64,000 bases of DNA from Phoronis australis (GCA_002633005.1 NMRA01000372.1:377627-441626); one strand, 5' to 3'; counted from the first letter of the stretch, positions 51,501-64,000 are shown. Made by a program: numbers and translations. The notes: generated by a model not told the origin, from the letters alone.

Positions 51501-54500
51501 GGAAATCGGCCTACTTGGAAATCCACCGATCAGCCTGGTCGCGAGCAGAGGTAGATTATATCTGTCCTAGGTAACATGCAGACATATTAGCCTACTTAAA
51601 ATCTCACATGCTTGAAAGTTCAAACTTCGAATGGACATGAATTTGAAACCAAATGTCACTACCGTGCATAGGTCAACACCGCTCGCACAAGACACGAGCT
51701 TGGCTTCTACCTCCGGCGTAAAACTGGTAACTTTTGTTGCTCGTCACGTGACCCACTAGGCGAGGCAATCTTCCCATTGGCTGATTTCGTCGACCGTATT
51801 CCTTATTATGATGACACTATCATTGACGAAACAATTCGCCTGGGCTCGAGTCCCGACTCTGCAACTTTGAAGATACAGGTAAGCTACCCTAGCGTTCTGA
51901 TATTTTATTGCTAGTTGGGACAGGATTGTACCGTGTGTACATTGTGAATTTAATTTTTGGTTGAAAAACGAGTATTCTTATTCACACCTAGGGAGAGTAT
52001 AAGCGTTACTCCTATGGAACAATTGTGTATTTCGATGTCCCACACAGCAGATATTATTTAAGTTGTGTTCAAATGATATATTCAAGAAAATATTCGACGA
52101 TCAAACTCAATTTGGTTTATTTGCATTGAATTACCGTGTTTTCATTGTTTCCTGAATTGAAATCGCTACTAAAATTCGTTTGAACGTTCCCTAACGGCCA
52201 TACTGCTTTGGTGACTGAAGTTATTCCTCCAGTCGACATATCGCAAGCCCCCCCCCCCACTTATGAAAAGTAACGTGACACCCGACAAACAAACAATAGG
52301 TTTTGCCCGACAACGTGTTGTTTGTGGGTAAAACTTGGGCGGCTTAAAACGAAGTTGTGTCAAGAATGTTGCGTTCTGACTGGTCAGTTAAGCTGCCACT
52401 GAAAATCCTGGTCATAGGTCAATTCATGCACCTAGATTGAAGCGACAACGACCTTCAGTTCTATAAGAATGTTTTGCATGATATCATTTTGACGTCATTA
52501 TGACGTTTTGGACCCAGTCTAACGGCATGTCTATTTTTATTTCCGGGTCCAAATTCCGTCATTTACTGCCATGACACGTCGTCACTAAACATCCGAATTC
52601 TTCTCAAACCTAAAAGTCATTTCTAACCTGATTGAAGGATGGGATTCATTATGAAACATTAAATGGCCTAAGTTGATAGTGATTTTTATATAATACACCA
52701 GTGTAGTGCCCCTTTAAAGATCAGGCGAGATACTTCAACTGGCCACATCATAAAGTCATACATCATAACTCATATGCTTTAAAATATGTGGCAGTGGTCA
52801 ATCACGTTTAAATGAAGCGAAAATTATAATGACTGCAATGTAAAAATGTTCGCTCTCGATCACTATCGGTATGTGTTCAAACAAGAACAGTTCCAATATT
52901 AAGAAGATGTTGTTCGTTTCTAGGCAAACCTTCATGGATTTCGACCCGGTCCCGGTGTTTTCAGTGTAGAAATGGGAGACTTCGAGAACGTTGCCGCGTC
53001 TGAAATGGTTGAACGGCTGTGGGGTCCAGTCACCGTGCCCGGTCTTCTTCCTGAGTCAGAAAATACGTGTATAGCGGCAGTGCATAAGTAAGTTTATTCC
53101 AACACATTTGAATGAGTACGTTTATCTACTTGATAAGTTTAGTTGGGACAAGTAACCTTAGTGAGACGCTATCGATTTTTCGCAGGAAAAACAATTGTTA
53201 GAGTATTGGTGAAAGGGGTAAAATTTTGAAGATGACAGCTTTGACCAGAGGAGTATAAAACTATGACCGTTGTGTTTTTGTGATTTTATTACTGATCGCC
53301 AATTCTTGCCGTTGCTTGCCAAACTTGCGTTGAAATCAGGGCCGGTGGCTTAACTCTAAATTCGCTTGAATGACTTTGCCATTCTCTGAGGAAATTTACC
53401 TCTGGCTGCAGAACTACATTTCTTACAGAGGGGTGGACCGCGAAAGCTCGTCACAAACATTTTAAACAATTCCTGGCTAAACTACCATCTCGCAACGTAT
53501 AAATCATGTCAAGTAATTAACTTTCCATTGTGAGGGAATTTCCAGAAAAATCACAAAACTCGCGAATTTTGAAGTAATACGTGCTAGGGGAAACTTTGTA
53601 GTTACCACAGTGTTTCTAATCTGCCTCCCACTTATGATAAATGCGCGATCATAACAATCTCCGCAACTGGGTCTACAATGCTGACTGACACGACTTTTCA
53701 TAGCTTACTTATGGTTATGATTCGGCGGTGTTTACTCACCTTGGTGGTACAGACCGTTCTTACTTCATAGAGGGTGTTACAATTGTAGATAGGAAAGAAA
53801 ACTGCCTCCCGTTCAGCAACGCTAGGGCCTCGCTAAAAAGCAAGACTTCGCGAGATTACGTGAGATATTGCTGTGCATTTTAAGTGAGAACACGTGACTT
53901 TGACTAGTTCAGTAGACGGGTTAGGGAGGTAATGTATGCACAAATGCAAAATCTAAATCTAAATAGACAAGGCTGTTTGAAAGTTCCGGCCGGCCAAAGC
54001 ATAGGATAGAGCGCTCAAGAGTGCCCCGCGCAGACTGTGTTGATGGTGACATGACGCGTCACATGATACGTCACATGACACCCCAGTAGCCTGTCGAAGT
54101 CCTCGGGATGAGGACGAAACGTAGTCAACTCAAGTCTTAAAGGAGCATGCCACCCAAAAAAACAACCTAATTTGTATCAGTTTAGATCGAGTAGTTCTAC
54201 TCCATAAGGGCACGTACGGTTGCGTTACCTGACACCTGACGGCAGACAGAGGTGTTGAAATTATCCAATGACGCAATTGGTTTCACACGTAGTCTGTTCA
54301 GCAGTTCACAACACGGGTTACTGGTGTCAGCTTATTGCTTGAATTCATCGTTTAATACCAATAAATCATCAAACTTCTCATGTAAAACCCTTATAAAAAC
54401 GTGTTGTTTTATTTCGCTGTTACGGATTTATTGGCATTTGGACACAGTAGCCTACAAAGTTCGGCAGGCCAATAAGGTCCGTAGCAGGAGTTTGGGGCCT

Positions 54501-57500
54501 GTTCGGAGATAAATTCGAAGTATTTTTCAGTGAGATACAGACAGGAGAACCTAGATGTGTGCTGTTTAGACTTGTGATTTTTGAGTTCTAAACACACAAA
54601 ACGCTTGTTATCCTGGCCAGTGGCTCGGAACAAGTGATCAGACATCACGAACATAAACCAGCCAAAGCTGGAAACTAAATTTCCAGTGAAGAAAATACTA
54701 TACTAGTAGTGAGCCAAAGAAGTAAATTGCTCGCCGTGATTATGTTGGTGAATTAGCCACGAAACTGCAAATCTACTCAGCTTACTTGTCGTGGGTCGCG
54801 AATTCAGGTTCCGCTTTGGCCACAGAACCGTCAGGGCAGAATGTGTACAATCATTATTTTAATAATGTAAATGTAAATAAAGATTCCCCTAACACCTGGC
54901 CGTTGGATAGAATTCGAGTTGTTTCAAAACAGTTTCTGTCAGCAAGCATGACCTCCCACACCGCCTCGGTGTCCCGTCAATTAGTTTTATTGCAACTAAA
55001 GCCGGTAACGCAGTGATTTATTCATTGCTGGCTTCTCAAATCATTTGCACTCACGAACACTCCAAAGGCATTACAAATTGCATCTAATGAGACAGACTTT
55101 GTTCCAGTTTTATATAAGTATTGTTAAGGGTGGGAATAATTCATTTTGAAACAGAACGCTCAGTAATAAACGTCAACATGGACTCGCAATCCCGACTTAG
55201 ACGAGAGCTCATCTCGACGAAGACTTCGCAGGTGAATCGTTAAGATTCACAGGCTATCAGTTCGAACAGGAATACAGAGATGAAGAAATACTAGAGAGGA
55301 GCCGTAAACAAGCTCAGACAACGGAACGTATGGATAGTTATTTGGTAAGCTGGCGCTGTCCCGCGACGATTGCAGGCGCACAAGGAGATGTTTCACGGCC
55401 TCATACTTGCTATGTACAGCGTACTTTTCATTCGTCACTACCGCGAGCCACTTTCTAAGCATTTCGGACTTTCGAGGAAGTCGAAAAAACGATATACCCG
55501 CTTTCCTCGCAGCTGCATAGTTCGGACAAGCTGGAACGATACACCGCAACATAACAGCATTAACTCTGCAAATGAACCTCTGACGTCGCTGCTTCGTTTC
55601 TCACCTTCCTCACAGGTTAACGCGACACCTCTCGGCAAGGTAAGGTCGACCGTATGCGAGGCGATGCGGATATTGACCGATTAAGACGGCAAAAAAGACA
55701 AATTAAATCGGGTGGCATTCTCCTTCAAGCCCAGTATTTGGTTTGTTTTTCACTATATAATCTACTCAAGTGGATGACAGACTGCAAAGTTCATACATGT
55801 AGCATTGTCCTTACAGGTTGCTAACAAGGTCTGGCGATTTGGCCTTCTCTGTTCGCGTGATTCACTCCGTGTCCTTGAGGATGTCCGCTGTCCAGATATT
55901 CTGTAGGGATAAGATGGTCGCGGTCAGCCACACCATAGGAACAGACCAACTACCCGACCCCTCGCAGGTGAGCGGAGTTGAGGTCACGTACATTAAAATT
56001 TCATAAAGAGTACCTTTCACAAGATTGTTTAAAATGCTTGTAAAGACCTTAAACAGGCGAGAATTCATTTGAAATTTAGAGCATGCATTGTAAATTTTGA
56101 TTGTTAGTTTTTCCAGTTCAGTTCTTCACTGGCTAGGCTAGCCAAAATGTTCGTCTCTTTCGTCATGCTAGTTTAGTGCTGTATGGCCGGATCAGGAAGG
56201 GTTGACTGAGTTGGCCAATTTTCTTGTTTGACCAATGCAAAGGTATCGTTTGAGAAAACCTGATCAGGTCATGCTGTAAAAATCTCTTTTAAACGAGATG
56301 AGGAACGATTTGGAGAAATTCTTTGAACTTCTTCATGGTCACGTGCTTAGCAGGACTACTTCTATCCACATTTCAGTTGTTATTTTGCCCATCAGAGATT
56401 CACACCCCCGAACTGCCAGGTGGAATCTTGGAGAATTTTTAGGGCCTTGGCTCCCCTCTAAATCCGCCACTGACTAGGGAGCTTGTCATCAACAGAGTGA
56501 CTCTGTTCACAAGTTAACATACATGTAGTGCTGTAATATTGGAATGGAAGGTTTGGATGCATCCAGGCGCTATTTTTTCATTTGCTTTTGGGGACATGAA
56601 AGCCAGTGGAAACTATGACATCTGAATAGATTGTTAGAAAATTAGACTATATGTGGGTTATCAAATTTTCAAAATTGGTCAGGTAATAGCGACTTTGTCA
56701 ACAGAAACCCAAGCCTTGAGATATTCATTGGAGGTTAGTTTCCAGCATGGCTTATTAGCGATTGTTTGGTTCCAATTTCAGGTAAGCTCCATAAACTACT
56801 GAGACAAGTAAAAATGTTTTGGCATGGATCCAAAACCAATAGTCATGTGGTGTAAGCCACAGAAATCTAAGAATATATCTTTGATCATGCGGGGCTAAGG
56901 TTGAGTTGAGCATGCTTGGGTATAACAATTGTTGGCATGGGTATGTTCGGGTGTTATTTCTTGTTACATGTATCGTACACAGGGCTTAGTGGGGGGTTGT
57001 TTAGTAAAAACGAGGTAACTCGAGAAACTCGCAGCTAAATTCGTCAATTTCATGTTAAGCTCACAGATTACTCATTCCCAGTTGTTCTTGGTGGCATGCA
57101 CGTTCTTGGTGTCACGCACGATATAGTCACTGTTCCGTAGTCTCAATTAGTCGTAAAATTCACAAAATTTTCTAATATTACTGGACCTCACTAAAAGTAG
57201 TGTACTGTCGCTTCAGTGCCACCTGGATTTAAGAAACCTTCATGTTTCTTGTCCACTTCTCAAGTCCAAAAAGTTTATTACAGTTATCATCAAATATGTC
57301 TTCGGGACAAATTTTATCTAATTTTCAGAAATTGTGCATGTATATGCATTGCCTGTGACTTGAGTTACGGCTCATTTGGCAAAGATCCAGTTGAGTTAGT
57401 GTATGTCAGTTAAACAATGGCAAAATGTCACTTTTTAAAGTCTGTGACATTTTGTCACTAAAAACTACTGTCCTGTTAATGTCGTGTTTTCAGCTTGGCA

Positions 57501-57716
57501 ACAAGAAAGTCCGAGATTTGTATGCACTCGCCTCTGGAAAGGGCGAGAGAGCCATGGTCATCAAAAACACAACAGGAGACTGGGCTGTGATGAAAGGGTA
57601 TTGGGACGGTTTCAAGAAGGGACATGCCGCTGTAAAAGGTATTTTGACTCAGGCTTACGGGTGGGTGTAGCCAAATAAGTCCCACTGTTTAACACAGAGT
57701 GAAATTGATTTATCGT

Positions 57717-57777
<61 letters not shown>

Positions 57778-60700
57778 TTTCGCTCAAGTTCATTAATATG
57801 GTTTACGTAGATGACAGCGTAACCCTAGTCTGTCATTAATGATTCCAGCGTTAATAAAAAGCAATTTATGATCGTCATATGTCCCGAATAATATATAAAT
57901 GATACGTGCGTCGCAAGCTCGTTACCAGCGATGAAAAGGAGACCGAGGTAGGCGATATAGGTCATTTATTATGATTAGTACAATTACAATAAAATGAATA
58001 CAGGTAAATAACGTATAATAGGTAATCTCTGGTAAGATGGGCAATAAAAAGCGCCACATGAGATGAGTTAACAACGGAAGACGACGATTGAGACGAGTCT
58101 GAGAAACACTGGCCACTAGTGGCAATTTCATTTTTCTGTTTTCTTTTGTTTCTCTGATGACTTCCTCGACGAATTTTCATGAAATTTGTTAAATAGCTTT
58201 CCAACTTTGACATTTTCCGGTTTTCAGACGGATTCGACGTATTTTGCTCCATCTAGTGGCCATTTTTACTGTTTACTAATCTGTTTTTGGCGTCCGGCCC
58301 ATGTCAACCAAACCACTCTTTGGATGATTGTGAAAATTGGCTTATGTATTGTTAGTGTGAAGAGGACGGTTGACTATGATTTTCAGGCTTCAATTACAGT
58401 GGCGCCTCCTTGTGGCATTTTTTCGCCCTTAACTGTATCCTCTAAGCCTTTGCAGAATATTTATTAAATATAGCTAGTATATTTATATGACGTTGACAAC
58501 GGAAGACGACAACTTTCAGACGGATCCGATGAAAGCTTTGTCCTCTAGTGGCAATTTCATTTTTTCCGCTTTGCTGAAGTTTCTTGACGGATTTTCATGA
58601 AATGTTGTAAATAGCTTTCTGTTAAAAAATGATGACATTTTCCAGTTTTTTATGGATTCGAAGTATTTTGCACAATCTAGTGACCATTTTTACGATGCAA
58701 ATAAACAAAAAAATACTATGAGACGGATAGAATGACAGACAGACAGGTAGAAATCCGAGGTTCTAAGAGTTTAATTTTGTGATTACTGTGGAACACACCG
58801 GATTCAATTCGATTTACCACAGTTAACCCTTTTGTGAGTAATGAATAAATGCTACGAGGCGTATAGAACGACAGACAGATATGTAGAAATCAAGGCAAGC
58901 GAAACTACTAATCATGCCCACTCACGTTATCTGTAAAACCAAATCATTTGGAGATCAAAAGAAAATACAATGTATCCACGCATTAATATTACCATAATCA
59001 GTAATAATAATTTTACTACATGTCTCTGTCCTGCTCGTCTTTCAGAATTACTGTCGCCATGTCAAATGCAATTTGTCACATAGTGTCTCGCTCGGAGAAC
59101 GAAATCACGCACCAGAACATTACATTCACAGAACAAAGCATGAGTAAATGTTGCCTGATTTATTTGGTATAAAAGGAACCGCCTTAATATCCACTGACAG
59201 CAAAAATCATACTAAGCAATTTACACCTCAAAATGCGACCCCCCCCNGTAACCTTTGGCCATATGCGGCTTCCCAGTGAAACCAAAATGTTAGCACTGGA
59301 ATTTGTGGAAAATGATTTTGGGAGTGGGTACTGTACATGGGAGATAACAACCAGTTCTATTTTCCACATGCCTAGTAAATCAGTGCACAGAGATTACTGA
59401 GGCCAGTTTCTAGGTACGTGTGACAGATATGCGAACTCCTCCACTCGTTCGAAAAAGTGATCCGCCCAAGGCCAAACAAAAATAGACTTTCGAACCTTTC
59501 TCCGGCATTTCATGAAGACAAACAGCATCACTGAAACGCCGTTTGTTGATCTATTGTGATTGAAATACAAGATGGCGGTGCAAAGACTGCCCCCGACGAC
59601 GACCATGTGGTTATGGCATATTCATCCCATACGGCAATTAAATTGTTCAGGCTACTGGTATCGACATCGTGTATACTGTATGTGGGTCAACAGGAAGAGA
59701 TTTCCTGGTCAAACTAACAAAGTACAAGACACTTCGCCAACATTGACTGTGTGACCGTCATTTCGTCCCGGGAAGCCACTGCCACTGGTCCGCTATCGTC
59801 AAACTTTGGCAGAGACGGTAACGCACATGTATGTCACAGACTACTAAGTAACGACCGGGCGAGAATTTATGTCGTAACAATTAGTGACAAATGAATGATA
59901 GATAAGTATAAAGTAAAAAATTGATGTCTGCAGTCTTTTTTACTTTTACTGGGTTAAAACCCATAGTTTCGTGGGTAGTTGAGTAAGTAAATAAGCTTGT
60001 TAAGGTCCTACATAACGGTAAACCGTAATACCCTAGCACAGAGTAACTGCCTCATTTGAGTTCGGATTGAAATAGAAGGGAAAACATTAACGTCAACAGC
60101 CTCGTTGTTAACTGAGCTGTGTCACGTGCATTCGATGCTACTCTCCAGGAACGCGCACGAGACGTGGATGGGACGGCGTCCGTGGAAAAGCAGGCTTTCT
60201 GCAAGTGTCGTTCTTGAGGAACTCCGACAGGGAAGGTTCAAGAACCAGAGTGCCTTCTCGCGACGGTTCCTTCGACTTCAAGTACCTTGGTGCTACCGCT
60301 GACCTCGAGGGAGGCCGTGTGATCGTTCCTTCGGATGGTTTCGACGAGCTGGCGGAAATACTGGCAATGGCGTTCTCATGCAGTGTTCTTTACGTAAGGC
60401 TATGTGTTTATGTAGAACGTGTATTGACTTTTAGCATGTGCATTGGTTTCGACTTGAGGATCGGAGACATATCCGGATAGGGAGATTAAGTGGTGAGCGT
60501 ACTTTTCAATGACACTGAACTGCATCTTTCGAAACGTCAAGTCAGGAGACATAGTGTTCATGTGTCCTCCTAAAAGGGGCATTGTCAGATTTACGGTCGA
60601 AAACGTACTTTTGGGATTATCATTGTTGGACTGGGTAGATTTCTTGAAGTTATTACCTTTGACCACAGATTTCTTGCAACACCCGTTGTGTTTTTGCTAT

Positions 60701-63700
60701 TTTATTATAAATCGCCAATTCTCGCCGCCGTCTGCTTGACATCCGCTGAAATCATCGCCGATGTCTTGTCACTACTTATATACTCTTCTGTTAAATGTAT
60801 GGCAATTGACTTCACCTGTTACCTCGTAGCTGGTTGGCGGTTTTATTCTGCGGCTCCGTTAATTTCTGTTATATTACTTTCTTCCCAAGACTACTTGGAT
60901 TTTAAAATTCCTTCTTTGTTCGAAGCTGCAGAGTCATTTCAGTTAAATAAAACTTAGTGAATCTTAATGTTAACTCGAAAAACCTAAAGCAGCAATTCGC
61001 CGTGTTTAGCTGGCTAAAAACGAAATTCGAATTATTAATGCGCCTTTGCTCACCCTTAAATCGGTTTCATAATAGTCTTTTCTGAGGTAGGATTCCGTTT
61101 TCAGCTCAAGTCACAGGCGAAGCGTATGTGCACATGCGCCATTTTCGAATGTCCACTTTTGGGGCTGAGGCGGGCCAGCCCCCAATAAACTCAGAGGCGT
61201 TTTCTTGAATCGTGGATGGATTCGATGCTCTTGTTATTTTAATATTTTTAACATTTATTTATTATATCCACAAATACAAACTCGTATACAATTTGTCGAA
61301 TAAGTACAAATATATTATGTATACATGCTTCAGTACACCTGCATTCACGCATCTCATCTATACTGCACGGGTTGCTGAAAGTAATATTTCCTTAAAAAGA
61401 ATGCTGAAATAAAAGTATTAAAACGCATGTGCTCGTCTGTCCACAAACCAGTCCATTTGATAGTAAATGTGTTTTTCTAAATTGTACTGTTCTTTAAGTA
61501 GATTTCAATGCATGATCTTGTATTCTTAAGACGTTGTACGATACTGGCCAATATCAAGATCTGAATTTACAACTAGTTGCTCTTCTGCTTGTCCTAATAT
61601 TATTGATGTTTTATTAATTTAACAATGAAACCGTCGCATCCTGGAGTTTTCCACCTTCCATTCCCTTTGGAGTATGAGTAGCTTCCGGCAAACTAACTTC
61701 ACAGAATTCTCTTTTTGGTAACGGAAATGCAATCCTGTGATGGTAAGGAGTATTACGAGACCGCTTTTTTGTGAGAGTAAAAGGCTTTAAATTTGAGTTC
61801 GTTTTTAGTCAACTAAACAGGGCGAATTTCCGGTTTAATTCTTTGCGTTAACATTAAAAGTCACCTAATTTGTTGACACGGCAATTTCAAGCTAGGAAGA
61901 CCTCATCCAATTTAAGTAGAATAAATTTGCATGTCTCCTGATTTCACGTTGCATTTAAAATTAATCTAGTGACAAGTTTTGCTCACCACTCCTCTTATAC
62001 AATTAACAGATGTCCTTATCCAAATTTATCCCGACCCCCATAGTCTATATCCGGCCTACGAATAGGTCACTTTGTCAAATTTTGTCATACTAAGCTACGA
62101 TCTGACATTGATCTGACGTGTTTCAACATTTCATGAAATTTGTCTAAAATGGAACCATCGGTAATTGAAAGGATTAAAAAGTAATTGTAAAACTATTTGA
62201 TTCAGAATATTTTCAGTGTGAAATATTGTTCAAGTACGCATGCAAATCAGACCGTGCCTCACATAGTAAAGAATCTGAGCAAGTCGTGATGTTTTCGAGT
62301 ATTTCACGAGTCTTCGATGCTAATAGATGATGGATACGAGTGAAGTGCTCATATTCAATTAGACAGTCACAGGCAGCTTCCCCTCGGCTCCCTCTCAGCA
62401 TCACTCTTGAACTAAAAAGCGGGTTGGCTTTAGTACCTCGGCTTTTTGTTTTAAGGAGAATTCTCGGAAACTGTCAGCGGCAAGTCTGAGAGCAAATCGC
62501 CCCGTTGGCATTAACATGCAATTTTGATGCCAGTTACCGAGTTGCAGTTTCTGAATTACATAACACGCATGTAGTCTTTGCAGCTAACTCGGTTGAAGTG
62601 TTCATAAAATTGCTACAACTTGATGGGACGGCGGTATCAGCTAGACCGCCTGAGTACTCCATGATTTGGTCACAGAAGTAAATGACAGGAAGCAATGGCC
62701 TGTGCCGTTTGCTTTTGTCTTTTTTTTGTTGTTGTGTGCTGTGTTCCGCAAACTCAAGGCACTCCTAAGACTGGCGAGATCACGCAAGACCATGCAGGAT
62801 TATTCGGGTGAAAGGTTACTGTCTCGCGAGTAGTCTATTTCGGGATCTTGCTATTATTTTAGCGTACACCTCGCAAACGGTGGAATATTGAATAATGCGG
62901 TGACATTTACTGCTTAGTTCCATAAGCGAGAATTTGTTGCCTTTGTCAACAGACTCTCACAAGTGCAAGATCATACAACACTTCCTGCGAAGCGTGTAAT
63001 GGCTCCTAAGCTTTTTTCGCGAGTTTCTGTACCACGTGGTTTACCGGATGCAGTGCTGATTACAGTCCAAACGACGCCAAAAGCTATTGTTAGTATTATC
63101 ATTGTTGTTGATGTCCTTGTTATTTTATTGAAATTTTAGGTGAAAGAAATGTAGTGTTAAACTCAAAATTTCGAATGGTTAAGGCGGGGATTGTCAACGC
63201 AATCTCAGGCCCGCGAGTCTGAAGATGGTACTTCTATAGGCCCATCGAGAAGCTGAATCTCTCGGTCCCGTGTTGTATCATTGACATGGCTTTCATGTCA
63301 CGGTCATCTTTTTAGCTGAAATAAGGAAGGGTTCTTATATCGATCTGCTTGCAGATTATCTCGTGCATTTATGTCGGTGCGTCACTTTAATGGCCCAGCC
63401 AATGTTTTTGCCTTGAAAGAGGGCCTGTTGCCCAGTGTACCACGTGTGCTGAACAATGGAGTGACCTGTCAAATTTAATGGTTTGTCAAAATGTACTAAA
63501 TGTGAACAAAATATTGTTAACGAGCTGAAGAAAAATAAGCAGCATTACAATAACTTTTTCCTTTGATTTGCTCGATTTTCAGGCGTGTTCTACGTTATTT
63601 TTTTATTTTTCACTATTCAAGGTTCTCTGCCTGCCACGTTCACCCCCTGTTGTTGGCGGACAGCCACAGAGAGAGCCGATGGGTAGTCAGGGTATCACAC

Positions 63701-64000
63701 GCCTTGGTCCTGCCACAAAGGCAACTAACAAAGCTCCGTTATCGCGTGGAATCAAGTTCGTTCGTTGCGACGATAGGCTGGCGTTACTCCAGGCAGCTGG
63801 ATTTCATTACAGTACACCGTGTAACCCAATCTTGCACTATACCTACGGCGTTACTTGCGGTGCTACGTGCGGTGGATACAGCGACTTCCACGGTGGCATT
63901 GACGCAGCCCCCAATTGTGAAGCCGGCGGATGCGGGGGATGTGGAGGGTGCGGTGGTTGTGGTGCCGGTTGCGGCGGTGGAGGCGGCGGCGGTGGAGGCG
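45592..64000 (+). CDS. GRDP-B: DUF1399 / glycine-rich domain protein, 10 coding exons, 3' end outside window
   Basis: Exons: 45592-45614, 47009-47217, 47681-47889, 49136-49771, 51672-51878, 52924-53087, 55817-55967, 57494-57638, 60149-60393, 63622-64000. All junctions are GT-AG and all phases agree, giving at least 789 residues. Two WHxH motifs (DVEWMWHVH in exon 3, DVDLIWHSH in exon 4) mark the DUF1399 repeats. The last exon has STPCNP, then HYTYGVTC, CGGYSDFHGGID and a tail of GGCGG repeats cut by the window edge. Exons 6, 7, 8 and 9 have exactly the lengths of their GRDP-A partners. Exon 6 matches A at 32 of 55 residues, yet 111 residues in exon 4 are identical. At the place of A's ATG there is a GTC codon, so I start it in the short first exon. 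That exon has an ATG, a perfect CA|GTAAGT donor and the right phase. Introns are larger than in A and carry repeats. Confidence 0.85.
46117..46242 (+). repeat. GRDP-B intron repeat, copy 1
   Basis: TTGTGCTCTTGTGATTTTAC, TTTGCCGTTGTCTG and GCTGAAATCGG recur at 53220-53340 and 60641-60757. Confidence 0.5.
49169..49501 (+). other. 333-base tract nearly shared with GRDP-A (likely gene conversion), GRDP-B side
   Basis: Partner of 8386-8718. It covers the second WHxH motif (DVDLIWHSHQLHP) and the acidic HDDTDTD stretch. It ends sharply at DAETR, after which A and B read RKWQEFYGEHF and NKWIEFFGERF. Confidence 0.7.
51049..51117 (+). mobile_element. MITE-like family 2, copy 3
   Basis: CATGGGCGGTGCAGCACTAA to AATGGTGCGCCGCCC, with the best-preserved inverted ends. 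In a GRDP-B intron. Confidence 0.65.
53220..53340 (+). repeat. GRDP-B intron repeat, copy 2
   Basis: CGTTGTGTTTTTGTGATTTT, ATCGCCAATTCTTGCCG and GTTGAAATCAGG, in the order seen in the other two copies. Confidence 0.55.
53804..53898 (+). repeat. copy of the internal block of the 42-kb MITE
   Basis: GCCTCCCGTTCAGCAACGCT to GAACACGTGAC matches 42229-42323 at most positions, without the terminal repeats. In a GRDP-B intron. Confidence 0.65.
55400..55552 (-). pseudogene. THAP-like zinc-finger fragment in a GRDP-B intron
   Basis: From the ATG at 55552 the frame reads MLRCIVPACPN, then FFRLPRKSEMLRKW, as in the first half of a THAP domain (C-x4-C, F-x-x-x-P, KW). The expected C-x-x-H-F is replaced by SKYEAVKHLLV, so the second zinc pair is lost. 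The frame then runs on to 55247 without recognisable content. It lies antisense in the intron between exons 6 and 7 of GRDP-B. It is probably a transposon relic. Confidence 0.45.
56397..56472 (-). mobile_element. MITE-like family 1, copy 5 (half element)
   Basis: Only the GAACTGCCAGGTGGAATC core and the CTAAATCCGCCACTG end remain. It lies in a GRDP-B intron. Confidence 0.6.
57721..57776. repeat. (CA)28 microsatellite
   Basis: 56 bases of pure CA repeat in the intron after the 145-base exon of GRDP-B. Confidence 0.98.
58070..58275. repeat. intronic direct repeat, copy 1
   Basis: Starts at CAACGGAAGACGAC and matches 58493-58700 in order: AGTGGCAATTTCATTTTT, then TTTTCATGAAAT, then ATTTTGC. 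It lies in the last-but-one intron of GRDP-B. It is a local duplication with no coding content. Confidence 0.65.
58493..58700. repeat. intronic direct repeat, copy 2
   Basis: Second copy of 58070-58275. Both are followed within a few hundred bases by GACAGACAGA blocks (58735 and 58870). Confidence 0.65.
60641..60757 (+). repeat. GRDP-B intron repeat, copy 3
   Basis: CGTTGTGTTTTTGCTATTTT, AATCGCCAATTCTCGCCG and GCTGAAATCATCG. All three copies have the same direction as the gene. Confidence 0.55.
61250..61480 (+). repeat. dispersed repeat, copy 2 (partner 34630-34870)
   Basis: TGCACGGGTTGCTGAAAGT, GCTGAAATAAAAG and CCATTTGATAGTAAATG align with the partner. In the last intron of GRDP-B. Confidence 0.45.

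Noticed and set aside
57721-57776. CA repeat as a regulatory or Z-DNA element
   Set aside because: An ordinary microsatellite in an intron; no further evidence.
59740-59820. Possible third THAP fragment (CDRHFVPGS)
   Set aside because: Only one short motif, with a stop directly before it and no N-terminal Cys pair.

Overview
The window is nuclear DNA of a multicellular animal. Genes are split by introns with good GT-AG sites, the background is AT-rich, and the space between genes is full of short non-autonomous DNA transposons, tRNA-derived SINE-like pieces and tandem repeats. The gene family and repeat types fit a marine invertebrate such as a hemichordate, lancelet or other non-vertebrate, but nothing here fixes the species. 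Two single unresolved bases (about 46674 and 59247) show it is a draft assembly.

The dominant content is a small family of GRDP-like genes (glycine-rich domain-containing protein, DUF1399 family). GRDP-A lies on the minus strand (10964 to 1, nine coding exons, running off the left edge). GRDP-B lies on the plus strand (45592 to 64000, ten coding exons, running off the right edge). The two point away from each other. Between them on the minus strand is GRDP-C (30952 to 27776), a broken copy of the last two exons only. It lies in a segment that repeats the DNA at 1-1870, introns included. I joined the exons by hand from splice sites and from A/B alignment: phases match throughout, and four exons (164, 151, 145 and 245 bases) have the same length in A and B. 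Each protein carries the WHxH-type motif twice and ends in a Cys/Gly-rich tail.

The 35 kb between the two live genes holds two intronless genes: a 501-residue pseudokinase-like protein (24782-23277, minus) and a 385-residue basic orphan protein (36974-38131, plus). It also holds a small acidic ORF and a broken THAP domain. The rest is repeats: a 243-base-arm inverted repeat, a near-perfect 32-bp hairpin, four MITE-like families, two tandem arrays and two G-run tracts. No rRNA, intact tRNA, CRISPR or prokaryotic feature is present.

The most interesting observations are a sharply bounded 333-base stretch of GRDP-A and -B where 111 residues are identical while the rest of the proteins has diverged (a likely gene conversion tract), the different start arrangement of GRDP-B, the pseudokinase, and the large inverted repeat with its repeated flank.
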